A stretch of DNA of 16,366 bases from Streptomycetaceae bacterium. Its GTDB lineage: Bacteria; Actinomycetota; Actinomycetes; Nanopelagicales; Nanopelagicaceae. Positions 1-7,891 of the stretch are shown here, piece by piece. The stretch is from positions 1 to 16,366 of the forward strand of contig JAIXPU010000073.1 in assembly GCA_027486075.1 (NCBI GenBank), given 5' to 3'. Each line of letters begins with the position of its first letter. Position 1 is the first letter of the stretch. The translations under genes and the position numbers were made by a program. The notes beneath the pieces were generated by a model. The model searched no databases. It worked only from the letters and a program-made list of their open reading frames with translations, and was not told where the DNA came from.

Positions 1-126
1 ACAGCGCTAGGAGCCCTCACTCTGATGATCCCAGCAGAGCTCACCTGGTTCACATATCTATATGCAGCTGTGGGCTTTGGGTTTGGAGTGGCTTATGTGG
101 TGGGGATGATGCGGGGATTTCGTTAA
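1..126 (+). CDS. C-terminal end of a small multi-pass membrane protein (partial)
   Basis: The frame is open from base 1 and closes at TAA 124-126, giving the last 41 residues of a protein that starts outside the window. The residues are strongly hydrophobic: a segment ending LMIPAELTW, then about 20 uncharged residues (YLYAAVGFGFGVAYVVGMM) that fit a final membrane helix, and a short basic tail RGFR. I do not recognise a functional family. The style and the ELTW motif before a helix resemble the protein beginning at 16173, so the two may be paralogues or two halves of the same kind of four-helix protein. Base composition is richer in GC than most of the interior of the window. Function unknown. 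Confidence 0.6.
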   Translation, partial: TALGALTLMIPAELTWFTYLYAAVGFGFGVAYVVGMMRGFR

Positions 127-461
127 CTCTTAATCAACAGATTTAACATCAAGATAGTTCATCCATTCATATGTCGTGTCATACGTGCAGTCGACTCCGT
201 AGAAATCTTGGACTATAGTTTTTCAACCAATTAGCATGTTTGAAATACCAGTCGCTTGATTGGATCGATTGCAAAGCTCCAGATCTGGTGGTTGATTTCC
301 CACAAGGGTAGGTAAGGGGGTTGCCATGGCAGAGACAATTTCGGGCAGGCATGGCAGATTGAGGTCATTGCATGTTGAAACGTTCATGGAGAAGTGGATA
401 TTTTTCCCATATTCACGAGATCAGTCGTTGCTAATTCTCCCAAATCAACGTGTGATATCGC
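127..461. other. Gene-free stretch, possibly holding a decayed minus-strand gene
   Basis: No intact gene lies between the membrane-protein stop at 126 and the cfa promoter. On the minus strand, one frame ends at TAA (130-132) and reads protein-like text such as QDFYGVDCTYDTTYEWMNY. Reading back, this frame is broken by TGA codons near 226 and 423. A second minus frame over about 353-196 is open for 57 codons and includes DWYFKHANWLKNY. Joined by one frameshift near 210-220 the two would make a continuous tail, so a decayed 3' gene end is possible. Open stretches of this length also occur by chance, so this is a hint only. No tRNA, repeat or terminator was seen. Confidence 0.25.
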
Positions 462-490
462 TTGGATTTTATTCAAAATTTTGATTTAAT
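462..490 (+). promoter_or_regulatory. Putative promoter of cfa
   Basis: TTGGAT (462-467), a 17-base spacer and TTTAAT (485-490) form a sigma-70-like promoter. The -10 matches consensus at five of six bases; the -35 matches only in its TTG. It predicts a leader of about 25 bases before the ATG at 522, containing AAGGAA at 503-508 as a somewhat distant ribosome-binding site. Confidence 0.45.
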
Positions 491-521
491 GAAGTTACGA
501 ATAAGGAATTATGGATAAAAA

Positions 522-1631
522 ATGAACTCTAAGGGAATCTGCCTAGAAATATTACAAAGAGCCCAAATCCCTCTTAATTCGAATGAACCCTGGAGCCTGC
601 ATGTTCATAACGAAAAATTATGGGATCGAATTGTTGCCCAACATCAACTTGGTTTAGGCGAGTCCTATATCGAAGGTTGGTGGGATTGTCAGCAAATCGA
701 TGAGATGCTCACACGGTTAATCAGCGTTGATGTACCTTCCTATTTAAAACCTTCCCTTTCAGCACTTGCTATCACCATTAAATCAAGGCTCTTGAATCGA
801 CAGAGCAAATCCCGTGCAGCAAGGAATGCTAAGTACCACTACAACATTGGCAATGAGCTTTACTCACGGATGCTTGACTCCGAGATGGCATATTCGTGTG
901 CCTACTGGAAAGGCGCCGAAACTCTAAATCAAGCCCAAATAAATAAATTTGATCTCATCTGTAGGAAACTGAAAATTGAACCAGGTATGACACTTTTAGA
1001 TATTGGAGCAGGCTGGGGTGGGTTGCTTCGTCATGCCACGAAACACTATGGAGCAATCTGTACCGGGATTTCTCCTGCGGATAATCAAGTTAAAGGCGCT
1101 CGTGAGAAATCTGATGGGTTAAATATTGAATTTAAGCAGATGGACTACCGCGCGCTCGAGGGGCAATTTGATCGAGTTGTTTCTGTCGGCATGATGGAAC
1201 ACGTGGGACCAAAAAATTTCCGAAAATTCTTTCTACAGTGTGATAAATTGTTAAAAGAGGACGGCATCATGCTGCATCACACAATTTCATCAACTTACTC
1301 TCGGTATTCGACTGATCCATTTTTTGATCGCTATATATTCCCAGGAGGTGTAATCCCATCGCCCGCGCAGATAACTAAATCAATTGAAAAGTTATTTGTG
1401 ATCGAAGATTTGCACAATTTTGGGCTAGATTACGATCGCACACTTTTAGCTTGGCATGAGAATATTAATCAGAAGTGGAATGAGATTCCTGCATTTGATG
1501 AGAAGTTTAAAAGGATGTGGAATTACTACCTACTGGCTTCTGCTGCAGGTTTTCGCAACCGAAATCTTAATCTGAATCAGATGGTCTTTCGGAAGAATGG
1601 AATTAAAGTGCCTTACGTTCCGGTGCGATAA
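522..1631 (+). CDS. cfa: Cyclopropane-fatty-acyl-phospholipid synthase
   Basis: This SAM-dependent methyltransferase adds a methylene bridge across double bonds of acyl chains in membrane phospholipids. It is 369 residues long, close to E. coli Cfa at 382. Visible signatures are the substrate-side stretch AKYHYNIGNELY (103-114), the conserved Cys126 in YSCAYW, the SAM-binding loop LLDIGAGWGG (158-167, with Ala where many members have Cys), MEHVGPKNF (225-233), LHHTIS (251-256, matching the family HTIG region), YIFPGG (271-276), DYDRTLLAW (303-311) and YYLLASAAGFRNR (335-347). The ATG at 522 is preceded in frame by a TAA at 516-518, so translation cannot begin further upstream. It is transcribed alone and converges on the minus-strand sugar cluster; I saw no convincing terminator in 1632-1854. 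It has no metabolic link to its neighbours. Confidence 0.93.
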   Translation: MNSKGICLEILQRAQIPLNSNEPWSLHVHNEKLWDRIVAQHQLGLGESYIEGWWDCQQIDEMLTRLISVDVPSYLKPSLSALAITIKSRLLNRQSKSRAARNAKYHYNIGNELYSRMLDSEMAYSCAYWKGAETLNQAQINKFDLICRKLKIEPGMTLLDIGAGWGGLLRHATKHYGAICTGISPADNQVKGAREKSDGLNIEFKQMDYRALEGQFDRVVSVGMMEHVGPKNFRKFFLQCDKLLKEDGIMLHHTISSTYSRYSTDPFFDRYIFPGGVIPSPAQITKSIEKLFVIEDLHNFGLDYDRTLLAWHENINQKWNEIPAFDEKFKRMWNYYLLASAAGFRNRNLNLNQMVFRKNGIKVPYVPVR

Positions 1632-1854
1632 ACAAATAATTGAAAAAGCCATAAATACCAAAGCAGTAGGCGCATCCTAGAGCTATCACGGCTGGGGGTG
1701 TAAAGCCAGGACGTTCCGCCATTTTTTAGCAGTATTCTTAGGAAGGATGAAAATTTTTCGTGATGGACAAGCCCTGTATCTCGTCTATTTTTTCTTTAAA
1801 CAAACTCAGATTGTCACTTTCCTAAAACTCATAAATAGAGGTCGTCTCCTGGAT

Positions 1855-2973
1855 TTATCTTTGGACTCGCGCGCTTCCGCCACTAGCAAGCTTTTCAACT
1901 TCGGTGCGACTAGCCATTGAAGTATCGCCAGGAGTTGTCATTGCTATCGCTCCATGTGCAGCACCAAGGTTTACCGATTCTTGTAAAGTTTGCTCGGATA
2001 ACAATCCAAAAACTAAACCAGATGCGAAGCTATCCCCACCGCCAACGCGATCCCAAATTTCTAGACTTTTCCATTTCCTCGATTGAACTAAACCTGTTTC
2101 TCGCGACCATGCAATTGCCGACCAATCGTTATCGCTGGCTGAATTAACAGAGCGTAGAGTGGTTGCGATAACTTTGAAATTTGGAAAATCCTTTACCGCA
2201 TCCAGAATCATTGTTTGAAATCCATCAACCTCAAGATTGGTAAAATTAGCATCCATTCCTTGTACAGAAAAACCAAGTGCCTCAATAAAGTCTTCCTCAT
2301 TGCCAATCATGACATCTACATACTTAGCGAGTTTTCGGTTAACTTTCTGGGCCTTAGCTTTACCGCCTATATCCTGCCAAAGGCTTGGCCGAAAGTTTAG
2401 GTCATAAGAAATAATGGTTCCATGCTTCCGAGCAGAAATCATGGCTTCTTCTACTACATCTGGAGTCGAATCCGAAAGGGCGGCAAAGATTCCACCAGTG
2501 TGAAACCAGCGAACACCTAACTCACCAAAAATGTGTTCCCAGTTAACATCACCCTTTTTAAGTTGTGATACGGCGGTGTGACCGCGATCCGAAACACCGA
2601 GAGCTCCTCTGACACCAAAACCACGCTCGGTAAAGTTCAAGCCATTTCTCACTTTGCGGCCAACGCCATCATATTTTTCCCACTTAACAAAGCGGGAATC
2701 AACTCCACCTTGAAGAATCAAATCCTCAATGAGAAGACCGACATCGTTCTGCGCTAGAGATGTGACAATTGCAGTTTTGTATCCAAAAACTTTCCGGAGC
2801 CCACGAATAACGTTGTATTCTCCCCCGCCTTCCCATGCGTCAAATCGCCTTGCAGTGCGGATACGAGTGTTTCCAGGGTCTAGTCGAAGCATCACTTCAC
2901 CCAAAGCCAGGGCAGCAAATTCGCAGCTCTCAGCAGATTTGATTTCTAAGATGTTCTTCAAGTGTGGCTCCAA
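1855..2973 (-). CDS. kdgK: 2-keto-3-deoxygluconate (KDG) kinase, PfkB family
   Basis: This PfkB/ribokinase-fold sugar kinase most likely phosphorylates 2-keto-3-deoxy-gluconate (or a stereoisomer) with ATP, feeding the aldolase encoded just upstream. Visible parts are GEVMLRLDPG (25-34), the glycine-rich substrate loop GGGEYNV (49-55), YDLNFRPSLW (190-199), NEEDF (225-229) and the anion-hole/base motif DRVGGGDSF (308-316) with predicted catalytic Asp314. The ending EKLASGGSARV is very like KDG kinases of the Thermotoga type as I recall them. It is the last gene of the cluster, two bases after the aldolase stop. The TTG at 2973-2971 has no ribosome-binding site. TTTGGAG followed six bases later by TTG at 2961-2959 is a better start and would shorten the protein by four residues. 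Residue numbers use the longer reading. Confidence 0.86.
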   Translation of the reverse strand: MEPHLKNILEIKSAESCEFAALALGEVMLRLDPGNTRIRTARRFDAWEGGGEYNVIRGLRKVFGYKTAIVTSLAQNDVGLLIEDLILQGGVDSRFVKWEKYDGVGRKVRNGLNFTERGFGVRGALGVSDRGHTAVSQLKKGDVNWEHIFGELGVRWFHTGGIFAALSDSTPDVVEEAMISARKHGTIISYDLNFRPSLWQDIGGKAKAQKVNRKLAKYVDVMIGNEEDFIEALGFSVQGMDANFTNLEVDGFQTMILDAVKDFPNFKVIATTLRSVNSASDNDWSAIAWSRETGLVQSRKWKSLEIWDRVGGGDSFASGLVFGLLSEQTLQESVNLGAAHGAIAMTTPGDTSMASRTEVEKLASGGSARVQR

Positions 2974-2975
2974 AC

Positions 2976-3635
2976 TTAAATAGAATGCGAATTCATCTGA
3001 GAAACTGCTTCCCGAGTTAAAGAAGTAATTGCTGAAAAATCTCCAGCTGCCAAAAGTTTTTCACTGACAATCCATGATCCACCGACAGCTAGAACCTGAG
3101 GTACCGCAAGATATGAATCGACATTTTTAAGATTAATTCCACCTGTCGGAATGAACCTCATATCATGGAAAGGAGCCGCCACTGCCTTCAAATACGGCGC
3201 ACCTCCGAGTGCTTCAGCAGGGAAGAATTTCAACTCGTTAAATCCCAAGTCGCGTGCTCTCTGAATTTCCGTGGGGGTGGAGACTCCAGGGAAATATGGC
3301 ATAGCAGCTCGATCACATTCATCGACAACTGCAATACTCAGGCCCGGAGAGACTACAAATTGGGCTCCTGCAGATTGAGCCTTATCGGCATCTCCTGGAG
3401 ATAAAACTGTTCCTGCTCCAACACAAAAATCTAGATCTTCTGACATTATCTGGATAATTCTGAGCGCATTAGGTGTTCGCAGAGTTACTTCTGCGGTGAA
3501 AACGCCACCTTGCTTTAGTGCTTCGCGAAGCGGCTCAGCTTGGCTAACATCATTGATGATTACGACTGGCATTAACTTTTGTTTTGCAAAGGCGAACATT
3601 GACCTTCCAGGCTTATTCATGCTCAGATTGGTCAT
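2976..3635 (-). CDS. eda: 2-keto-3-deoxy-6-phosphogluconate (KDPG) aldolase
   Basis: A class I aldolase that splits KDPG (or the galacto form) into pyruvate and glyceraldehyde 3-phosphate, the closing step of Entner-Doudoroff-type acid-sugar breakdown. At 219 residues it is the usual size. Landmarks line up with E. coli Eda: AEVTLRTP (48-55) with general-base Glu49, VGAGTVLSPGDADKAQSAGA (72-91), VVSPGL (94-99), FPGVSTPTE (115-123), LKFFPAEALGG (135-145) with Schiff-base Lys136, RFIPTGGI (160-167) and the phosphate-binding region VGGSW (184-188). Its ATG overlaps the stop of the upstream dehydratase gene by four bases (ATGA), a sign of translational coupling. All catalytic residues I can place are present, so it should be active. 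Confidence 0.93.
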   Translation of the reverse strand: MTNLSMNKPGRSMFAFAKQKLMPVVIINDVSQAEPLREALKQGGVFTAEVTLRTPNALRIIQIMSEDLDFCVGAGTVLSPGDADKAQSAGAQFVVSPGLSIAVVDECDRAAMPYFPGVSTPTEIQRARDLGFNELKFFPAEALGGAPYLKAVAAPFHDMRFIPTGGINLKNVDSYLAVPQVLAVGGSWIVSEKLLAAGDFSAITSLTREAVSQMNSHSI

Positions 3636-4768
3636 ACCTGGACTCGCGGGAGCAAACCGAACTGTTCACGCCCAGCTGGTGCCAGAGTTACGCCGATTCC
3701 TGGTTGATTGTTTGAAATTAATTGTCCATCCTTAACATTTAGTGGATTAGTAAGGAATCCTTCCCAGCCTAATCCTCCGTAAGCATCAACTTCAATGAGT
3801 GGTGCATTGTCGCAACTCAAAATTACGTTAAGAGCTGCAGCTAAACCAATTCCAGTTCCTGAAGAACAACCGATATGCGGAACTAGCTTGAGGTTCCAAG
3901 AACTAGCCATATCACCTATTCTCTTAAGCTCTGAAATTCCACCAACACTTGCCGCATCTGGTTGGATGTAATCAAATGGAAGCTTGGCCATGAGGTCGAT
4001 ATACTCGTAGCGGGTGAGCAAGCTTTCACCTCCCGCTAGCGGCAAATCTACTCGATCAGCCAACCAAGAATGATCATTAATATATTGAGAAAGACTGCGC
4101 GACATAATCGGCTCTTCAAGCCAAAAAACGCCAAGGCCTTGCAATTCCTTAGCTAGCGCTAGCGCACCTCTGCGGTCATAGCACATATTCGCATCAACCA
4201 TCAGGTCCATAGAATCACCAACAGCTGTTCTTACTTGCGAGACCAAACTGACTGCATTCTTTAAATTTCCATCAACACGCAATTTAATTGCCGTGTATCC
4301 CAACTCAGCAGCCTGAATTGCCTCTTTAATCGCTAGATCAGGTCGCTTAAAAGATGGCGCATTATAAGCACGCACTGAATTTTGTGCTGTTCCAAGAAGG
4401 CGATGGACTGGCTGTGAAGTAATCTTGCCGAACAAATCCCATAATGCAATATCTATTCCACTAAGGGCGTAGGTTTCAATTCCTCTTCTGCCCCACATAT
4501 GTGTGGATCGCATCATGTCATGCCAAAGTGCAGATATATCTTGCGGGTCACGACCGATAATAAGTGGTCCTAATTGATCATTAATGAGCGGTCCGACTGT
4601 CGAGAAGTATTCAGATGAAAACCCAGCTTCACCTATTCCAATTAATCCTTCGTTGGTCCTCACCTCAACGACGATGCCGCCCTTTGTGCTTACCGACATG
4701 GCGCCCCATTGAAGGTTTTCCTCCAAAGGCAGGCCAACTGGGTAGGCCACAACACTTTCGATCTTCAT
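3632..4768 (-). CDS. Mandelate racemase/enolase superfamily acid-sugar dehydratase
   Basis: A cytoplasmic Mg-dependent enzyme that probably removes water from an aldonic or other acid sugar to give a 2-keto-3-deoxy acid, the substrate of the kinase and aldolase that follow. The 378 residues show the full superfamily layout: an N-terminal cap with RRGIETYALSGIDIALWD (94-111), the barrel base motif KLR (Lys162, Arg164), metal ligands Asp192 in VDAN, Glu218 in LEEP and Glu248 in GGESL, the dyad partner Asp271 in QPDAASVGG, and His298 in VPHIGCSSGTG. The His-Asp dyad marks the mandelate-racemase subgroup, in which most members act on acid sugars. The KxR instead of KxK motif and the loop around 19-28 should set specificity, which I cannot read. 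It overlaps eda by four bases and is preceded by GGAG nine bases before the ATG. Confidence 0.85.
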   Translation of the reverse strand: MKIESVVAYPVGLPLEENLQWGAMSVSTKGGIVVEVRTNEGLIGIGEAGFSSEYFSTVGPLINDQLGPLIIGRDPQDISALWHDMMRSTHMWGRRGIETYALSGIDIALWDLFGKITSQPVHRLLGTAQNSVRAYNAPSFKRPDLAIKEAIQAAELGYTAIKLRVDGNLKNAVSLVSQVRTAVGDSMDLMVDANMCYDRRGALALAKELQGLGVFWLEEPIMSRSLSQYINDHSWLADRVDLPLAGGESLLTRYEYIDLMAKLPFDYIQPDAASVGGISELKRIGDMASSWNLKLVPHIGCSSGTGIGLAAALNVILSCDNAPLIEVDAYGGLGWEGFLTNPLNVKDGQLISNNQPGIGVTLAPAGREQFGLLPRVQV

Positions 4769-4817
4769 TCTCTACTTCTCCAATTCATCATCAATAATTC
4801 TTCTTGCCTAGCGTGCT

Positions 4818-4837
4818 TTACAGATTCAATTCTGTAA
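4818..4837. promoter_or_regulatory. Perfect 7-bp inverted repeat upstream of the dehydratase gene
   Basis: TTACAGA and TCTGTAA face each other across six bases (TTCAAT on the plus strand). The site lies in the 99-base gap between the dehydrogenase small-subunit gene and the dehydratase gene, 50-69 bases before the dehydratase start. This is the longest gap between genes within the cluster. No T-run follows, so an operator or an mRNA-processing hairpin fits better than a terminator. I found no convincing -35/-10 pair beside it. Confidence 0.4.
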
Positions 4838-4867
4838 TCAGAAATAAAGGTAAGTAAAAACTGCTCA

Positions 4868-5605
4868 TTAGTTGTACATGCCCTCAGACTTTACGGGTAC
4901 AGGAAAGTCGCTTTGGTTAGCTAGCACTGGAATCAAATCTCCCCAGTTGTAATCACCTGTAAATTTATCTGCAGTTGTGTAAGTACCATCCATAGTGTCC
5001 TTTAGGCTCTTTGGCCCATCGAAGCCAATAACTTTCCACCCCATATGATTTTTATTTCCGCCGTAAACGGGATCAGCATAAAAACCTTGCTTAACATGGA
5101 GGCAGATTGCTGGCCAGAAAGGAAGCCCGTCATCTGATACAAACTGAAAGAAAGTTGTTGCAGGTTCCGTCGTTCCAAGATTTACAGCTCCAGGTTTTGG
5201 CTGACCAGATACCTTCACAAGAACTGCATCTTGAGACTCGATATCGAGAGCAACAAACTTCTTTGAATAATTGCTCAGGCTCACTTCATCAACTACACGC
5301 AAGCCATCTCGGTATACTTTCTGCAAGTCACTGATGCGTGCGCGCCATGAATGGGCGTGTTTGCCATCAATTTCCAAGAATCCACTACCGTCGGCAGAGG
5401 CAAAAATGTAACTAATGCCCGATAGGTAGCGATCGATAAATACAACTGCTCTCGCTTCCTTGGCACCCGGGTCGTGATCGGTGGGAATAATTCGTGACGC
5501 AATTGCTTCGACTGTATCCCACTCATGCTTTGTAAAGAAGAGCGGCTCATTTGAATCTGGATTTACCGGTTCGAGAATCGTCTTCCAGTCTGCTTTTGAA
5601 CTCAT
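4868..5605 (-). CDS. Gluconate 2-dehydrogenase subunit 3-like protein (small subunit of a GMC dehydrogenase)
   Basis: In flavin-cytochrome sugar dehydrogenases this small subunit stabilises the GMC catalytic subunit or helps export it. The 245 residues show the family core FFTKHEWDTVEAIASRIIPT (23-42), then DHDPGAKEARAVVFIDRYL (43-61), and a tryptophan-rich C-terminal half (GDLIPVLAN). Family members often begin with a twin-arginine signal that carries the complex across the membrane. Here the N-terminus MSSKADWKTILEPVNPDS has no arginine pair and no hydrophobic stretch, so a cytoplasmic complex is inferred. It lies 24 bases after the oxidoreductase gene with a strong AGGAGAGGA ribosome-binding site, consistent with equimolar production. 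No cytochrome c subunit with CXXCH motifs is encoded in the window. Confidence 0.8.
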   Translation of the reverse strand: MSSKADWKTILEPVNPDSNEPLFFTKHEWDTVEAIASRIIPTDHDPGAKEARAVVFIDRYLSGISYIFASADGSGFLEIDGKHAHSWRARISDLQKVYRDGLRVVDEVSLSNYSKKFVALDIESQDAVLVKVSGQPKPGAVNLGTTEPATTFFQFVSDDGLPFWPAICLHVKQGFYADPVYGGNKNHMGWKVIGFDGPKSLKDTMDGTYTTADKFTGDYNWGDLIPVLANQSDFPVPVKSEGMYN

Positions 5606-5629
5606 TATACTTTTCCTCTCCTAGAATTC

Positions 5630-7300
5630 TTACTTCGGTTGGTCTAGACGCATTTCGCGTCCCTTGAGGTAGTAGTCAGCGATGTAATCTGAACATCTCC
5701 AAGCATTAGCCATCATTGTTAGAGTCGGGTTTACACCAGTTGCGGTTGGGAATCCTGACCCGTCAAGAACAAAGAGATTCTCGACATCATGAGATTGGCA
5801 CCATTCGTTTAGTACTGACTTTGCAGGATCAAATCCCATGCGCGCAGTACCATGTTGGTGACAGGTATTTCCGGTCATTTGGTCAAGATAGACAGGGATC
5901 GTTTTTCGAGCTCCTGCCATCTCAAGGATTTCGACGTTCTTATCAACTTGCCACTTACCCATTGCAATATCATTTTTATGGGCTTTATGAGTAATTCGAG
6001 CAACAGGAAGTCCCATGTAGTCCTTCACATTTGGATCTAGATCTACACGGTTGGCCTCTTGAGGCAAATCATGGAGAATCAGACCAATTTTCATCGCATG
6101 GCTAAAGAAAGTTCTGTCAGAATCCTTGAGAGCTTGACCCCAGAGCGGACGACCCGGGAAAACCATATTAATTGGGTGACAGGTTTGCGAAGCCGCAGTA
6201 ATGCTCCCACCAATGTATCCACGACTCTCATCAGTTTCGTAGAAGTCCATCGTGCCCCCGCTAATATAATTTCCAGCCCAGCCATAAACAGGATCATCAA
6301 TGTCTTTATCAAAAAATCCAATTGCGAATAAATATTCGTGAAATGTTGCATTCTTTCCGACGAGACCGGATGAGTTCGCAATTCCATCAGGGAACTTGGA
6401 AGACTTTGACATCAACATAAGTCGTGCGGATTCAATGGCGCCCAAAGTCAGAATTACTACTTTTGCATCTTGCTGAATCTCGGCACCATCTTCATCAACG
6501 TAAATAACGCCAGTAGCTTTTCCATCCTTCCCAACTACGACTTCACGGACGAAAGCTTCTGACCTAAGTTCAAAATTACCTGTTGCAATCGCCTCCGGAA
6601 TAAAGGTCGTTGCAGTGTTTGAACGAGCACCACTTGGATCGCCATACTGATTCCAAAAACTAGTTCGGTTGAACGGATTACGACCCTTGTGACCATTAGT
6701 TACGCTTGCGTGTGGGATTGGGAAGGCATTAATTCCCATCTTGTTACATGCATCGTAGAACTTCTTCCCCCAACGAGTTGGAGGCAAGGGCATGCTTGGG
6801 TAAGGCTTGCTTCTGAAGGGTTCAGTCTTATCTGCACCTGCAATTCCAGATACTCCAAATTCCCACTCAATCTTTGTTAAGTATGGCTCAAGATGATCGT
6901 ATCGAAATGGCCAATCAGCTAAACTTGCACCCTCAACATCCCCGTGTAGAGATCGGAGCATGAAGTCTGATTCACGCGGCCGCGGTACCCAGCCTGCCCA
7001 GTGATTTGTTCCACCACCCACAAGCTGAGGAGTCATTGAAAATGGATATGGCTCTGCAACTTCAGTTTCGCTACGACGCACAGTACGAGGAGTTAGCTTT
7101 GAATCAGGCCACATGTAATTTCTGTTAACAAACTTCAATTCATCGCCAGAATAATGCTTATCGTTCTTGAGCCATGGACCGCGCTCAAGACCGACAACCT
7201 TCAAACCCGCCTCACTCAATACTTTTGCAGCTGTTCCACCATTTGCACCTAAGCCGACGATTACAACGTCTACTGGTGCTGGCTTGACTTTTGGTGTCAT
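5630..7300 (-). CDS. GMC-family FAD-dependent sugar oxidoreductase (catalytic subunit)
   Basis: A 556-residue flavoenzyme that probably oxidises a hydroxyl of the imported sugar, passing electrons to an unknown acceptor. The N-terminus carries the FAD dinucleotide fold VIVGLGANGGTAA (13-25) ending in Glu39 of LERG. It is followed by GGGTNHWAGW (95-104), the second FAD contact LTLGAIESARLM (284-295), the catalytic region NTCHQHGTARMG (478-489; His481/His483) and the C-terminal signature DGSGFPTATGVNPTLT (513-528) with the probable partner Asn524. These match the gluconate/sorbitol/pyranose-2-oxidase-like branch rather than choline dehydrogenases. There is no signal peptide. The next gene encodes the small subunit typical of this branch. 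Carbon position and substrate cannot be read: candidates are aldose to lactone, or a glucoside 3-dehydrogenase type reaction. Confidence 0.87.
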   Translation of the reverse strand: MTPKVKPAPVDVVIVGLGANGGTAAKVLSEAGLKVVGLERGPWLKNDKHYSGDELKFVNRNYMWPDSKLTPRTVRRSETEVAEPYPFSMTPQLVGGGTNHWAGWVPRPRESDFMLRSLHGDVEGASLADWPFRYDHLEPYLTKIEWEFGVSGIAGADKTEPFRSKPYPSMPLPPTRWGKKFYDACNKMGINAFPIPHASVTNGHKGRNPFNRTSFWNQYGDPSGARSNTATTFIPEAIATGNFELRSEAFVREVVVGKDGKATGVIYVDEDGAEIQQDAKVVILTLGAIESARLMLMSKSSKFPDGIANSSGLVGKNATFHEYLFAIGFFDKDIDDPVYGWAGNYISGGTMDFYETDESRGYIGGSITAASQTCHPINMVFPGRPLWGQALKDSDRTFFSHAMKIGLILHDLPQEANRVDLDPNVKDYMGLPVARITHKAHKNDIAMGKWQVDKNVEILEMAGARKTIPVYLDQMTGNTCHQHGTARMGFDPAKSVLNEWCQSHDVENLFVLDGSGFPTATGVNPTLTMMANAWRCSDYIADYYLKGREMRLDQPK

Positions 7301-7318
7301 TCTGAAATCCTCTCTGAC

Positions 7319-7843
7319 TTACTTTTCGAAGTAACCGATGATTGCTTTTGTGAAAGCTGGCAGATCTGGTGGCGTTCTAGATGTAATTACATTTCCATCT
7401 AGGACAGCCGCTTCATCCGAAACCCAAATTCCACCTGCATTAACTACATCGTCTTCAATCGGTGCATAACCTGTTACTCGTCGACCCTTAACTGCACCGG
7501 CAGAAGCCAATATCCATCCACCATGACATATTGCGGCTGTCATCTTGCCTTGATCATAAATTCCCTTGACTAAATTGATCATCGGCTTGTGTAAGCGCAT
7601 GTTGTCTGGTGCAAATCCACCAGGAACAATTACCCCATCAAAGTCACTAGGTGAAACATCTGAAGCAGAAACATCTGCATCCATTGGATATTCCTCTTTG
7701 CTCAGGTACGACTTCTTGGTACCACTACCAATTACAGTCACCTTTGCTCCTGCCTCGGTCAATCGAAGATACGGGTACCAACCTTCTAGGATTTGGTATT
7801 CGTCTTCGATCATCAATGCAATTCTTTTGCCTTGAATGCTCAT
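7319..7843 (-). CDS. DJ-1/PfpI family protein
   Basis: A 174-residue member of the glutamine-amidotransferase-like DJ-1/PfpI superfamily, whose members include glyoxalase III-type enzymes, disputed protein/nucleotide deglycases and proteases. The nucleophile elbow AAICHGGW (103-110) supplies Cys106 with adjacent His107. An acidic pair near the N-terminus (Glu13 and Glu15 in IEDEYQ) provides the conserved glutamate, and VIVPGGFAPD (71-80) is the usual strand-loop. Length fits single-domain PfpI/YhbO proteins. It sits 18 bases before the oxidoreductase gene with AAAGGAA before its ATG, so it belongs to the operon. A role in detoxifying reactive carbonyls from sugar oxidation is plausible, but that is inference; a dedicated pathway step is equally possible. 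Confidence 0.83.
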   Translation of the reverse strand: MSIQGKRIALMIEDEYQILEGWYPYLRLTEAGAKVTVIGSGTKKSYLSKEEYPMDADVSASDVSPSDFDGVIVPGGFAPDNMRLHKPMINLVKGIYDQGKMTAAICHGGWILASAGAVKGRRVTGYAPIEDDVVNAGGIWVSDEAAVLDGNVITSRTPPDLPAFTKAIIGYFEK

Positions 7844-7891
7844 CTTTAATTCCTTTCGACTTTGTTGAATGAGTTATGGATCAACTATCTG

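Noticed and set aside
1632..1854. Terminator between the converging cfa and kdgK genes
   Set aside because: Only four-base stems such as GGCT/AGCC were found, without a following T-run; no supportable terminator.
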